Of a DNA stretch of 64,000 bases, positions 27,989 to 36,728 are shown in pieces; the first letter of the stretch is position 1, and each line of letters starts with the position of its first letter. Below the pieces are notes generated by a model, which saw only the letters and a list, made by a program, of their open reading frames with translations, did no database searches and was not told the origin of the DNA. Position numbers and translations under genes: made by a program. The DNA comes from Desulfonatronum sp. SC1 (GTDB taxonomy: Bacteria; Desulfobacterota; Desulfovibrionia; Desulfovibrionales; Desulfonatronaceae), in contig NZ_PZKN01000022.1 in NCBI RefSeq assembly GCF_003046795.1, forward strand, positions 1-64,000, read 5' to 3'.

Positions 27989-29167
27989 ATGACCCATTGC
28001 GATGTCGTCGTTCTGGGGGCAGGGGCCTCCGGGTTGGTCTGCGCTGCCCAGTGCGCGAAGCGGGGCCGAAGGGTCGTGGTGGTGGACCATGCGGACCGGC
28101 CGGGGCTCAAGGTGCGCATTTCCGGCGGGGGGCGTTGCAACGTGACTAATCGCCGGGTGCAGGCCGAGAACTACGTTTGCGCCAACCCGCACTTCGTGAA
28201 GTCCGCGTTGGCGCAGTACCCCTCGAAGCGTTTCTTGGCCTTTCTGGCCGCGTACGGGGTGGAGACGGTGGAAGCCGACCATGGACGGCTGTTCTGCGTA
28301 CCCGGCGCAGCGGCCGTTGTCGCTGCCTTGCTTCGCGAGGCCGAGGAGGCCGGGGTCTCCTGGGCACTGGGCGAACCTATCCGCGAGGTCCTGGCGACGG
28401 ACAACGAGTTTCAGGTCCATTGCCGGACACGATCTTTTGCTTCACGTTCCCTGGTGGTGGCCACTGGCGGGCCGGCTTGGCCGCGGATCGGAGCCACGGA
28501 CTTCGGTCTGCGTTTAGCCGAGCAGTTCGGCTTGCGGGTCTTTCCGGCGCGTCCAGGCCTAGTTCCCTTGCGGGCCTCGGGGGACCTGGTCGGCTTTTGT
28601 CGGGAATTGAGTGGAATTTCCCTGCCGGCTCGGGTTGTCGTGGAGGGGGCTCGAATTCCCGATAGCATTGAAGACGCCCTCTTGTTCACGCACCGGGGCA
28701 TCTCCGGTCCCGCGACCCTGGACGCTTCTCTATATTGGCGGCCGGGGCGGCATCTGGCAATCGACCTGCTTCCTGGTCGGAATATCGGCGAAATGCTCGC
28801 CCAAGCGCCCCGGCGTGAGGTCCGCAACGCCCTGGCTGCTGCCTTGCCGGCCAGATTGGCGGAACTTTTGTGCCGCCGTCACGGCTGGTCCGGCCAAGCG
28901 GGGAGTCTACCAAAAAAACAGCGTCTCGATCTGGAACGGACGATTCACGCCTTCCCGTTTCACTCCTCCGGAACCGAAGGCTTGGACAAGGCCGAAGCCA
29001 CTCTGGGCGGCGTGGACACCGACGAGGTTTCCTCCAAGACCATGGAAGCCAAGGCCGTGCCAGGGCTTTTTTTCATCGGCGAAGTTCTGGATGTGACCGG
29101 ACGCCTGGGCGGGTACAACCTGCAGTGGGCCTGGTCGTCAGGGTTTGTGGCCGGGCAGAGGGCCTGA
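27989..29167 (+). CDS. BaiN/HI0933-family FAD-dependent oxidoreductase
   Basis: A 392-residue flavoprotein of the YhiN/HI0933 family. It has N-terminal FAD fold VLGAGASGLVCAAQCAKRG, the family signature KVRISGGGRCNVTN at about 39-52, and the C-terminal FAD contact DVTGRLGGYNLQWAWSSG. Biochemical roles are mostly unknown; one relative (BaiN) reduces bile-acid derivatives. It runs with the NlpC gene and converges with the FUSC gene, with no clear terminator between. Confidence 0.92.
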   Translation: MTHCDVVVLGAGASGLVCAAQCAKRGRRVVVVDHADRPGLKVRISGGGRCNVTNRRVQAENYVCANPHFVKSALAQYPSKRFLAFLAAYGVETVEADHGRLFCVPGAAAVVAALLREAEEAGVSWALGEPIREVLATDNEFQVHCRTRSFASRSLVVATGGPAWPRIGATDFGLRLAEQFGLRVFPARPGLVPLRASGDLVGFCRELSGISLPARVVVEGARIPDSIEDALLFTHRGISGPATLDASLYWRPGRHLAIDLLPGRNIGEMLAQAPRREVRNALAAALPARLAELLCRRHGWSGQAGSLPKKQRLDLERTIHAFPFHSSGTEGLDKAEATLGGVDTDEVSSKTMEAKAVPGLFFIGEVLDVTGRLGGYNLQWAWSSGFVAGQRA

Positions 29168-29200
29168 GACGGCGCGCCGACGGCAATTGAGATCGGTAGC

Positions 29201-30244
29201 TCAGCTCTGGACGTCGCTGGTTTTCAAGAGCCCCTTGGCCATGGACTCCATGGCGTGCAGAAAGGAAAAGACTTGTAAGAGTTTTCGCAGGTTAAATCGT
29301 TTGGTCACTCCGGCGGCCCGCAGTTCCTCCAGGCGGGCTTCAAAGCTCTCCACCCCCTTCTTTAGATCGTCCAACACGGCTTCCCGGCCCTCACCGATGG
29401 CAACCATGACGTTACTGGTGGCTTGCGCCAGGTTTCGAACCTGGGCGGCCATGATGATGTCGTAGCCTTCCCCCTCGTCAAAATCATTGAGCACACGAAG
29501 CATGGTCCGCATCTGCTCCACGCAGTTGTCCAAGGCCGTCACGCGGCGGCTGAGCGTCTCCAGGTCCTCGGAGGAAATCAACCGTTCATGGCGCAAGGCC
29601 TTGGTCAGAAGATCCCTGGCTTGCCGGGACGCGGCACTGATGTTCGCCAGGAGGTCCGGGGCCACAGTGGTCTGCTTGGAGAGAAACGCCTCCACCAGTA
29701 TCCCGTAGCACCGGGCGGACTCGGCGAACTGGGTGCGCATCTGTTCGCGCAACGTGCTTCCGGCACGACGGGGCAAGATCAGGACCGTGACTAGAAACGC
29801 GCTGCCGACCCCGATGCCGATTTCCAGGATTCGGTGCAGAGCGAACAGAATACGCCGCTCTTCCTCGCTTCCGGCGACCACGATGATCACCACGGTGATC
29901 GCGGCCATCAAGAAGCGGGGGTTGTACCGGGTCATGTAGGCGCAAAAGCCAACTGAAAGAAACAGGCCCAAGGCCATGGGCCAACCGGGGCCGGGCAGGG
30001 TCAGCAGAGTGAGGATGCCGATGGCCGCGCCCATCACGGTCCCGGTCAGGCGATTCCAGCACATCCACAGCGAATCGGCCACGGTGATTTGCATGACGAT
30101 CACCGCGGAGAGCACGCCCCAGAAGCCATACTCCAACTGGAAAGCATGGACCACGGCATACGCCAGGACTGCCGCGAGTCCGGTTTTTAAACCGTGACGC
30201 AGATGTTCGGGTGAGTAGTCGAAACGGTCGGCAAGCGAAAACAA
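29201..30244 (-). CDS. FUSC-family membrane protein
   Basis: A 347-residue protein with about six membrane segments in residues 20-165 (LKTGLAAVLAYAVVHAFQLE; WGVLSAVIVMQITVADSLW; GTVMGAAIGILTLLTL) and a cytoplasmic helical domain after residue 170. This is the fusaric-acid-resistance/AaeB-like layout. The word NRLTGTVMGAAIG is typical. Members are thought to export aromatic acids or other compounds, but no partner periplasmic adaptor is nearby. It is divergent from the ech operon. Confidence 0.87.
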   Translation of the reverse strand: MFSLADRFDYSPEHLRHGLKTGLAAVLAYAVVHAFQLEYGFWGVLSAVIVMQITVADSLWMCWNRLTGTVMGAAIGILTLLTLPGPGWPMALGLFLSVGFCAYMTRYNPRFLMAAITVVIIVVAGSEEERRILFALHRILEIGIGVGSAFLVTVLILPRRAGSTLREQMRTQFAESARCYGILVEAFLSKQTTVAPDLLANISAASRQARDLLTKALRHERLISSEDLETLSRRVTALDNCVEQMRTMLRVLNDFDEGEGYDIIMAAQVRNLAQATSNVMVAIGEGREAVLDDLKKGVESFEARLEELRAAGVTKRFNLRKLLQVFSFLHAMESMAKGLLKTSDVQS

Positions 30245-30433
30245 CGAAGAATTCCTCCTCGGGAGTCAGTTGCGCTGGTTGTGCGTCGTCGGACCGCAAA
30301 AGGCAAGTTCAGGAAAGTCGATCAATTAGACAATTGAGGCAACAAGTAAGCAGAAGGTTGTACAATCCTAAAAATAATATACGTAGCCGCATAGTATTCG
30401 GTTTGGGGTTGACGGAAACATGGCCATCCGGCA

Positions 30434-30475
30434 TAGGGTTCCCTAAGATATTTGATGAGGTAACACTGAGGTAAC
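30434..30475. promoter_or_regulatory. Possible operator sites upstream of the ech operon
   Basis: Within the 297-base gap between the FUSC and echA genes there is a palindrome tagggttccc-ta (30434-30445) and a perfect 9-base direct repeat, tgaggtaac, at 30456-30464 and 30467-30475, an 11-base spacing of about one helical turn. They lie 67-108 bases before echA. No protein can be named; no convincing -35/-10 pair was found. Confidence 0.35.
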
Positions 30476-30541
30476 CCGTGGGCCGTCGAAGCACTCGGAG
30501 CCCGGGAATTTGTTCAACCCTTTTATCCTATTGGAGAAGGT

Positions 30542-32464
30542 ATGCCTGATACCCTCCTGTTTATCCTGGTAGTGGTTCCATTCATTGCCGCTCTGGGGCT
30601 CTACGCGCTGCGGAACGATTCTCTGCGCATGGTTATGGTTTTGGCTACCGCGGTTCTCTTGACGGGTTCCTCGCTGGCCTTGTTTTCCCACGAAACAGTC
30701 GCCTTTTCGACGACACTGCTGGGCGTCAACCCGCAGCCGTTGATCGTGCTCCTGGATTTCGTGGTGTTGTTCATCATCTTAGCGGTAGGTCTCAGCGCGA
30801 AGCACCGGCTGATTATCTACCTTGCCGGAGCACAGATCGTGCTTTTGGCCATCTTCAAACTGGTTTCCCCGGCCGAGGCCACCGGGCAAGCCATGTTCCT
30901 CGTTGATCCCCTGGCCAAGCTGATGGTTTTCGTGGTCAGCGTCGTTGGTTCGGTTATCGTCATTCACGCTCTGCCCTACATGAAGAATCATGAGGCACAT
31001 CTGCATCTGACCACCTCCCGGCAGCCGCAGTTTTTCGCCGTCATGGTTTTGTTTCTCGGGGCGATGAATGGGTTGGTTCTGACCAACGATCTTGGAAATT
31101 TCTACTTTTTCTTCGAGGTCACGACGCTTTGCTCGTTCCTGCTGATTCGGCACGACCTCACCGATGAAGCCAAGGCCAACTCCCTTCGGGCGTTGTGGAT
31201 CAACAGCCTTGGCGGCTTGGCCCTGCTGATCGGCCTGCTCTGGATCTCCCTGGATCTGGGTACGGTCAACATTCAGCAGATTCTGGCCATGACCCCTGAG
31301 GCCGCTTTCCTGCTGCTGCCCATCGGTCTGCTGTGCTTCGCCGGATTGACCAAGGCTGCTCAGCTTCCGTTCCAGAGCTGGCTGCTCGGCGCCATGGTTG
31401 CTCCCACCCCGACCTCGGCCTTGTTGCACTCCGCGACCATGGTCAAGGCTGGCGTGTACCTGTTCCTACGCTTTTCACCGGCCTATTCCGGGACATTCTT
31501 CTCCACGACCGTTGCCCTTGTTGGCGCCTTCACTTTCCTGGCTGCCGCGGCCCTGGCCATCAGCCAGTCCAACGGCAAGAAAATCCTGGCTTACTCCACG
31601 GTGAGCAACCTGGGATTGATCATCGCCTGCGCCGGCGTGGGCACCCCCGCCGCCATCGCGGCGGGGATGTTCTTGATCATGTTTCACGCCGTGACCAAGG
31701 CCCTGCTCTTTCTATGCGTGGGAACCATTGAACAGCGCATTGCCAGCCGCGATATCGAGGATATGCGCGGGCTGTACGCCGTCATGCCGGTGACAGCGCT
31801 CATTGCGGTGCTTGGCGCCCTGACCATGATCCTGCCGCCCTTCGGCATGCTCTTGGGCAAGTGGATGGCCATCGAAGCCTCGGCCCACAACATTCTGCTG
31901 GTAATCATCCTGGCCTTGGGCAGCGCCGTGACCGTGCTCTACTGGGCGCGCTGGGCCGGCTTGTTCATGACCTATCCCTTCAAGGGACGGATCTACGCCG
32001 AGTCGCAGCCCGCGATGACGCGGCTGCCACTGTTCGGACTCATCGCAGGTGCGTTGCTGCTTTCCTTCTACGCTCCGGCAATCTACAACTCTTTGATTTA
32101 CCCGGCTATTTCCATACTTCCACTGGCCATGCCGGAAGCGGTACCCGGTACCTCCTGGGGCATTTTGGTCATGGAACGCGGCTCCTTTCCGGTTATTCCG
32201 TTGTTTCTCGTAGCGGCCCTGGGACTGATCGCGGCCATCTACTTTTACAAGGTCGCCGGCAAAGTTAAGCCCACCGGGCCGTATCTGTCCGGCGCCCAAT
32301 CCCCGGATAACGAGAACGAGTATATCGGTCCCTTGCGCCAATCCATCTTGCCGGCAACATCCAACTACTACCTGGAGAAGATTTTCGGCGAAAGCACCAT
32401 CAACCGCTGGGTGAACACCACGGCCATGGTGCTGATTCTCCTGATGCTCGGAGGGGGTCTTTAA
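30542..32464 (+). CDS. echA: Ech hydrogenase subunit A (NuoL-like proton pump subunit)
   Basis: A 640-residue polytopic membrane protein with 14 or more hydrophobic segments. It belongs to the Mrp/NuoL antiporter-like family; typical words are LQLPFQSWLLGAMVAPTPTSALLHSATMV (split here around residue 280), with the conserved Lys in the KAAQ and MVKAGVYL stretches. In Ech complexes this subunit couples electron transfer from ferredoxin to protons with ion translocation. A ribosome site (ggagaagg) precedes the ATG. It is the first of six genes in the canonical ech order, and its stop lies one base before the echB ATG. Confidence 0.95.
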   Translation: MPDTLLFILVVVPFIAALGLYALRNDSLRMVMVLATAVLLTGSSLALFSHETVAFSTTLLGVNPQPLIVLLDFVVLFIILAVGLSAKHRLIIYLAGAQIVLLAIFKLVSPAEATGQAMFLVDPLAKLMVFVVSVVGSVIVIHALPYMKNHEAHLHLTTSRQPQFFAVMVLFLGAMNGLVLTNDLGNFYFFFEVTTLCSFLLIRHDLTDEAKANSLRALWINSLGGLALLIGLLWISLDLGTVNIQQILAMTPEAAFLLLPIGLLCFAGLTKAAQLPFQSWLLGAMVAPTPTSALLHSATMVKAGVYLFLRFSPAYSGTFFSTTVALVGAFTFLAAAALAISQSNGKKILAYSTVSNLGLIIACAGVGTPAAIAAGMFLIMFHAVTKALLFLCVGTIEQRIASRDIEDMRGLYAVMPVTALIAVLGALTMILPPFGMLLGKWMAIEASAHNILLVIILALGSAVTVLYWARWAGLFMTYPFKGRIYAESQPAMTRLPLFGLIAGALLLSFYAPAIYNSLIYPAISILPLAMPEAVPGTSWGILVMERGSFPVIPLFLVAALGLIAAIYFYKVAGKVKPTGPYLSGAQSPDNENEYIGPLRQSILPATSNYYLEKIFGESTINRWVNTTAMVLILLMLGGGL

Positions 32465-32465
32465 C

Positions 32466-33323
32466 ATGACAAGCGCTCAAGTTTTTCTGGCATTGATCGC
32501 GGGACTTTTCTTGGCGCCCCTGGCCGTCGGTGTGCTCACCGGCGTGGACAGGAGGGTCACGGCCCGGTTGCAGTCTCGGATTGGACCTCCCATTTTGCAG
32601 CCGTTTTACGACATCGCGAAGCTGATGGGCAAGGAGCCCATGCTCGCCAACCATTGGTTGGCCTTCTGCTCCATGCTGTATCTGGCCGGAGCCGTCACGT
32701 CCGTGGTTCTGTTCTTCCTCCAGGCGGACCTGTTGCTGATCTTCTTTGTCCAGGCCGTGGGGTCGGTCTTTCTGGTGATCGGCGCGATGACCGTTCCATC
32801 GCCGTACAGCCAGATCGGCGCGCATCGGGAACTGCTCCAGATCATCGCGTATGAGCCGTTGCTGATCCTGGTCATTGTCGGCATTTTCCTGTCCACCGGA
32901 AGCTTCAAGATTGAGGCCGTGTACGCCATGGAACAGCCGCTGCTGTTCCAGCTCCCCTTACTGTTCCTGGTCCTGGGCATTGCGCTGACCATCAAGCTGC
33001 GCAAATCCCCTTTCGACATTTCCGCGTCGCACCATGCGCACCAGGAAATCGTCCGAGGCGTGTACACCGAATACTCAGGTCCGTACTTGGCCATCGTGGA
33101 GATTGCCCACTGGTTCGAGATCGTCCTGATCCTCGGGCTGCTTTCCTTGTTCTGGTCCACCAGCATTGTCGGCATGGTTTTGCTCTTGGGCATTACCTAT
33201 TTCGTGGAAATCCTGGTCGACAACACAACGTCGCGGATGACGTGGCGCTGGATGCTCAGTACCGCCTGGATAACAGGCATTACGCTTTCCCTGATTAACC
33301 TGCTTTGGCTGTATTACGGGTAG
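32466..33323 (+). CDS. echB: Ech hydrogenase subunit B (NuoH-like membrane subunit)
   Basis: A 285-residue protein with about eight membrane segments, homologous to NuoH. The conserved loop facing the hydrogenase arm is present: LQSRIGPPILQPFYDIAKL near 37-55, and KLRKSPFDISASHHAHQEIVRG-type sequence near 177-198, which in the family contacts the quinone or ferredoxin module. It anchors the soluble EchCDEF arm to the membrane. It follows echA by one base and precedes echC by five. Confidence 0.96.
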   Translation: MTSAQVFLALIAGLFLAPLAVGVLTGVDRRVTARLQSRIGPPILQPFYDIAKLMGKEPMLANHWLAFCSMLYLAGAVTSVVLFFLQADLLLIFFVQAVGSVFLVIGAMTVPSPYSQIGAHRELLQIIAYEPLLILVIVGIFLSTGSFKIEAVYAMEQPLLFQLPLLFLVLGIALTIKLRKSPFDISASHHAHQEIVRGVYTEYSGPYLAIVEIAHWFEIVLILGLLSLFWSTSIVGMVLLLGITYFVEILVDNTTSRMTWRWMLSTAWITGITLSLINLLWLYYG

Positions 33324-33328
33324 ACACT

Positions 33329-33766
33329 ATGAACTTCATATCCAATTTTATCCAAACGTCTCGGATCAAGTCGCCCTGGGTCATGCACTTCGACTGCGGA
33401 AGCTGCAATGGGTGCGACATTGAGACGCTGGCAGTGCTCACTCCCGTCTATGACGTGGAGCGTTTCGGAATCATCAATATCGGCAACCCCAAACACGCGG
33501 ACGTGTTGCTGGTTACCGGCACGGTGAATCACCGCAACAAGAAGGTGCTCAAGAACCTCTACGATCAGATGCCCAAGCCCCGGGCCGTCATCGCCATCGG
33601 GGCCTGCGGACTGACCGGCGGGGTGATGCGTGAAGCGCCGAACGTCGTCGGCGGCGTGGACAAAGTCATTCCGGTGGATGTCTACGTTCCAGGCTGCCCG
33701 GCCAAACCTGAAGCGATCATCGACGGCGTGGTCAAGGCGCTGGAATTGTTCGCCGCCAAGTCTTAA
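33329..33766 (+). CDS. echC: Ech hydrogenase small subunit
   Basis: A 145-residue NuoB-like small subunit carrying the proximal [4Fe-4S] cluster. Its cysteines are in FDCGSCNGCDIE (residues 22-29), IGACGLTGG and YVPGCPAKPEAI. It lacks the extra domains of standard [NiFe] small subunits, as is normal for group 4 enzymes. ATG 33329 is used rather than a GTG 24 bases earlier, which would overlap echB. Confidence 0.96.
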   Translation: MNFISNFIQTSRIKSPWVMHFDCGSCNGCDIETLAVLTPVYDVERFGIINIGNPKHADVLLVTGTVNHRNKKVLKNLYDQMPKPRAVIAIGACGLTGGVMREAPNVVGGVDKVIPVDVYVPGCPAKPEAIIDGVVKALELFAAKS

Positions 33767-33777
33767 GGAGTTGGAAT

Positions 33778-34194
33778 ATGGCTGAAGCTCAAACCAAAGA
33801 CAAAGATAAAATCGTTGGCATCCTCCCGGCAACCGATATTGCCAGCGACGCTCTCAAGGGCGAGGTGCTCAAGCTGAAGGCTGACGGATATCGTTTCGTG
33901 ACCATGACCTGCGTCGATCTGGACGAGGATCATGTCGACTTGATTTACGCTTTCGACCGCGACCTGGAGATGGTGCATTATCGTCTCAAACAGCCCAAGG
34001 CTCAGTCCGCGCTGTCCATCTCCGACATTCTGTTCACGGCCTTTCTCGTGGAAAACGAAATCCAAGACCAGTTCGGGATCTGCTTTGAAGGGCTGGTGTT
34101 GAATTTTGAAAACTATCTGTACCTGGAGAAAGAGGTCGGCAGGACGCCTTTCTGCAAATACAGCGTGATTCGTAAAGAATCGGAAGCCCAGTAA
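33778..34194 (+). CDS. echD: Ech hydrogenase subunit D (NuoC-like)
   Basis: A 138-residue soluble subunit related to NuoC (30 kDa family). The conserved word LVENEIQDQFGICFEG near 88-103 corresponds to the NuoC motif that contacts the large subunit. It has no metal-binding residues of its own and probably stabilises the catalytic arm. A ribosome site aaggag precedes the ATG. Gene order matches characterised ech operons. Confidence 0.93.
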   Translation: MAEAQTKDKDKIVGILPATDIASDALKGEVLKLKADGYRFVTMTCVDLDEDHVDLIYAFDRDLEMVHYRLKQPKAQSALSISDILFTAFLVENEIQDQFGICFEGLVLNFENYLYLEKEVGRTPFCKYSVIRKESEAQ

Positions 34195-34230
34195 TCATCC
34201 TTATCGCTGGTAATTACCTTAGGAGACTTT

Positions 34231-35307
34231 ATGGCCAAGACCATTATCCCTTTTGGTCCGCAACACCCCGTCCTCCCGGAACCCATCCATCTGTCCCTGA
34301 CAGTGGAGGACGAGATCGTGACCCAGGCCGTACCGGCCTTGGGCTACGTGCATCGCGGGCTGGAAAAGCTTTGTGATATCCGGGACTATCACCACATGAT
34401 CCAGGTCGTGGAGCGTGTGTGTGGAATTTGTTCAAAAATTCATGCCATGTGCTACTGCCAGGCCCTGGAAGAGATGATGAAGATCGAGGTTCCGCCCCGG
34501 GCCAAAAGTCTGCGCGTGATTTGGTCGGAACTGCACCGCGTCCATTCCCACCTGCTGTGGCTGGGCTTGTTCGCGGACGCTTTCGGCTTCGAGGCGCTGT
34601 TCTATCAGCTCTGGAAGATTCGTGAGCGAGTCATGGACATTAATGAGGCCACCACCGGCAACCGGGTCATTGTGGCCGTGAACGTGATGGGCGGGGTAAG
34701 GAACGACCTTTCTCCCGAACAGATTCGCTGGATTCTCTCCGAGTTGGTCCTTGTGGAGAGCGAGCTCAAGGCCCTTGAATCCACCATTCTTGACGACTAC
34801 ACTGTCAAAGCCAGGACCGTTGGCAAGGGCGTCTTGACCAAGGAACAGGCCTATGAGTTGGGCGCGGCAGGGCCGACCCTGCGCGGCAGCGGCGTGGCCC
34901 AGGATATGCGCCAGTTGAAGTACGCCGCGTTCAGCGACCTGGAGTTCGAACCCGTCGTCGAGTACGAAGGCGACAGTTATGCCCGCGGCAAGGTACGGTA
35001 TCGTGAAACCCTCCAATCCATAGACCTCGTCCGGCAGGCCCTGCACAAGCTCCCCGAGGGCCCTATCAACGTCAAGGTGAAGGGCAATCCTGAAGGCGAA
35101 GGCGTGGCCCGGGTCGAACAGCCTCGGGGCGAGCTATACTACTACATCAAGGCCAATGGGACGAAATACCTGGAGCGGCTGCGCATCCGCACCCCCACAT
35201 TCGCCAATATTCCGCCCTTGGCGGCCATGTTGCCGGGGATAGAGCTGGCGGACGTGCCGGTGGTCGTTCTCTCCATTGACCCCTGCATCAGCTGCACGGA
35301 ACGCTAG
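34231..35307 (+). CDS. echE: Ech hydrogenase large (catalytic NiFe) subunit
   Basis: A 358-residue NuoD-like subunit holding the NiFe site. The N-terminal motif is RVCGICSKIH (about 64-73) and the C-terminal motif is DPCISCTER, giving four Cys ligands. The protein ends immediately after this motif, with TAG directly following the final Arg codon, so there is no C-terminal extension to be removed by a maturation protease. A ribosome site (taggaga) precedes ATG 34231. It acts with EchC and EchF in hydrogen formation from, or reduction of, ferredoxin. Confidence 0.96.
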   Translation: MAKTIIPFGPQHPVLPEPIHLSLTVEDEIVTQAVPALGYVHRGLEKLCDIRDYHHMIQVVERVCGICSKIHAMCYCQALEEMMKIEVPPRAKSLRVIWSELHRVHSHLLWLGLFADAFGFEALFYQLWKIRERVMDINEATTGNRVIVAVNVMGGVRNDLSPEQIRWILSELVLVESELKALESTILDDYTVKARTVGKGVLTKEQAYELGAAGPTLRGSGVAQDMRQLKYAAFSDLEFEPVVEYEGDSYARGKVRYRETLQSIDLVRQALHKLPEGPINVKVKGNPEGEGVARVEQPRGELYYYIKANGTKYLERLRIRTPTFANIPPLAAMLPGIELADVPVVVLSIDPCISCTER

Positions 35308-35317
35308 GAGACGAGTC

Positions 35318-35710
35318 ATGTTCAAAATCACACCAATGACAGGCAATGTCCTGAAAAACCTGTTCACCAAGAAATCCACCCGGCTTTATCCTTTTGAGAT
35401 CCGGGAGCCCTTTGAAAACAACCGGGGCGAGTTGTACATTGATATCGATAAGTGCATATTTTGCAACACCTGTGCCCGAAAGTGCCCGTCTCAATGCATC
35501 ACCGTGGACAAGGAAAAAGGGATTTGGCGTTGCGATGCCTTTGCGTGCGTCTACTGCGGAACATGCGGAGACCATTGCCCCACCAAATGCTTGCATCATA
35601 AGCGAACTTGGCGTCCCGTGGCCACGAGCAAAGTGATCATCGAGGAGCAAGGCACCCCGCCCAAGCCGAAGAAGAAGGCCGCCGTCAAGAAGGAAGAAGC
35701 CGTGGAATAG
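35318..35710 (+). CDS. echF: Ech hydrogenase subunit F (2x[4Fe-4S] ferredoxin-like)
   Basis: A 130-residue electron-transfer subunit related to NuoI. Two [4Fe-4S] sites are visible, CIFCNTCARKCPSQC and CVYCGTCGDHCPTKC. It links soluble ferredoxin to the small-subunit cluster. The C-terminal tail is Lys/Pro/Ala-rich (PPKPKKKAAVKKEEAVE) and not part of the cluster fold; its role is unknown. ATG 35318 has ggagacgag upstream. It is the last gene of the operon, with a strong terminator 54 bases later. Confidence 0.94.
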   Translation: MFKITPMTGNVLKNLFTKKSTRLYPFEIREPFENNRGELYIDIDKCIFCNTCARKCPSQCITVDKEKGIWRCDAFACVYCGTCGDHCPTKCLHHKRTWRPVATSKVIIEEQGTPPKPKKKAAVKKEEAVE

Positions 35711-35763
35711 ACGTCACCTTGAATGGCTCGAGGCGTTCTTCCGGGAACATCTCGGCAACTGAA

Positions 35764-35811
35764 AAAAAGAGGAAGGGCATGGCCGATTCGGCCATGCCCT
35801 TCCTCTTTTTG
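35764..35811 (+). terminator. Intrinsic terminator of the ech operon
   Basis: A very long hairpin: aagaggaagggcatggccga pairs perfectly with its complement around a short loop, with A and T runs on either side (T run 35806-35810). It is symmetric and could act on both strands. Confidence 0.93.
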
Positions 35812-35844
35812 GCTATTTGCGGCTTTTTCGCGAGAAGTGGTTTC

Positions 35845-35873
35845 TTTACGAATCCGCTGGAAATGCATACAAT
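35845..35873 (+). promoter_or_regulatory. Candidate sigma-70 promoter for the ccmD-like gene
   Basis: TTTACG (35845-35850) and TACAAT (35868-35873) are separated by 17 bases, directly after the ech terminator and 43 bases before the next start codon. Confidence 0.5.
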
Positions 35874-35915
35874 ATTACTTTACCCACCTCTCTTTCCGGG
35901 ATGAAGGGCAATCTC

Positions 35916-36074
35916 ATGGATACGGCACAATATTTGTTGGCCGCCAACGCGGCGGTCTGGATCGGCCTGGGGGGCTACATTTTTTTTCTAGCTCGCCGAC
36001 AGGCCATGATGGAGCAACGATTACAACACTTGGAGGCTCTGGATAATGAGCAGCACGACACTCGGTCCGCATGA
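35916..36074 (+). CDS. Small CcmD-like membrane protein
   Basis: A 52-residue protein with one hydrophobic segment (ANAAVWIGLGGYIFFLA) followed by a charged helix (RRQAMMEQRLQHLE). Size, topology and the Ala-Val-Trp-Ile-Gly-Leu-Gly-Gly-Tyr pattern match CcmD-type proteins, which help release CcmE during cytochrome c maturation. ATG 35916 is preferred because aaggg lies eight bases upstream; ATG 35901 is an alternative. The 3' end overlaps the TPR gene by 29 bases. The other ccm genes are not in the window. Confidence 0.65.
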   Translation: MDTAQYLLAANAAVWIGLGGYIFFLARRQAMMEQRLQHLEALDNEQHDTRSA

Positions 36075-36645
36075 TCAAGGACGCCGTCTGGTCGTGGCGG
36101 TCATCGCCCTCGGTCTGGTTTTGCTATTTGTCGGATCGATCATCTACCGTCTGCAGAACCCGAGTTTGACTATGCAGGCTAGGCCATCGGAAACGTCCAT
36201 GGCCATGAACGAGATCTCCGAATTGATGGCCCGGCTGGACAGTGAACCGAACCATTTGCCTACGCTGATGGCCCTTGGGGACCAGTTCATGCGCATGGGT
36301 TCCTGGGAGCGGGCGGCGGCTTTCTGGAAGCGCTCCATCGCTCTGGATCCGTCCCTGGACAGGGCCTTGAACGGCTTGGGCGTGGCCCACTATAACATGG
36401 AGCAGTACGTCGAATCCGCCGAGCAGTTCGAGCGGATCGTGGAAATCAAACCCGATAATCACCGGGCACACTTCAATCTGGGCATGCTTTACAAGCATTA
36501 CCTGGAGGAACCGGAGCTGGCCCGAGTACATTTTGAGCGAGTCTTGGAACTGGAACCGGATGATGTCGAGCTGATGGTGCGCATCCGGGACGAGTTGGCG
36601 AACATGACTCCCGGTGTTCTTGAGAGCGAGCAACCGGCGGGCTGA
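36046..36645 (+). CDS. Membrane-anchored TPR protein (CcmH/CycH-like)
   Basis: A 199-residue protein with one N-terminal membrane segment (about 15-34) and three to four tetratricopeptide repeats at about 68-185, visible as GDQFMRMGSWERAAAFWKRSIALDPS, GVAHYNMEQYVESAEQF (written here in parts) and LGMLYKHYLEEPELARVHF. The TPR domain would face the periplasm. With the overlapping CcmD-like gene it suggests a piece of a cytochrome c maturation system, where CcmH/CcmI-type TPR domains bind apocytochrome. Assignment to that pathway is inference. Confidence 0.78.
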   Translation: MSSTTLGPHDQGRRLVVAVIALGLVLLFVGSIIYRLQNPSLTMQARPSETSMAMNEISELMARLDSEPNHLPTLMALGDQFMRMGSWERAAAFWKRSIALDPSLDRALNGLGVAHYNMEQYVESAEQFERIVEIKPDNHRAHFNLGMLYKHYLEEPELARVHFERVLELEPDDVELMVRIRDELANMTPGVLESEQPAG

Positions 36646-36675
36646 ACATCCGAAACGCGCCCACATCCGCGATCA

Positions 36676-36728
36676 TAAAACAGCGCCGGCTCTCACGTCA
36701 TCATGAGAGCCGGCGCTGTTTTATTTAT
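36676..36728. terminator. Bidirectional terminator between the TPR and adenylate cyclase genes
   Basis: Arms aaaacagcgccggctctca and its near-perfect complement tgagagccggcgctgtttt enclose a short loop, with A/T runs on both sides. It serves two convergent genes. Confidence 0.93.
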
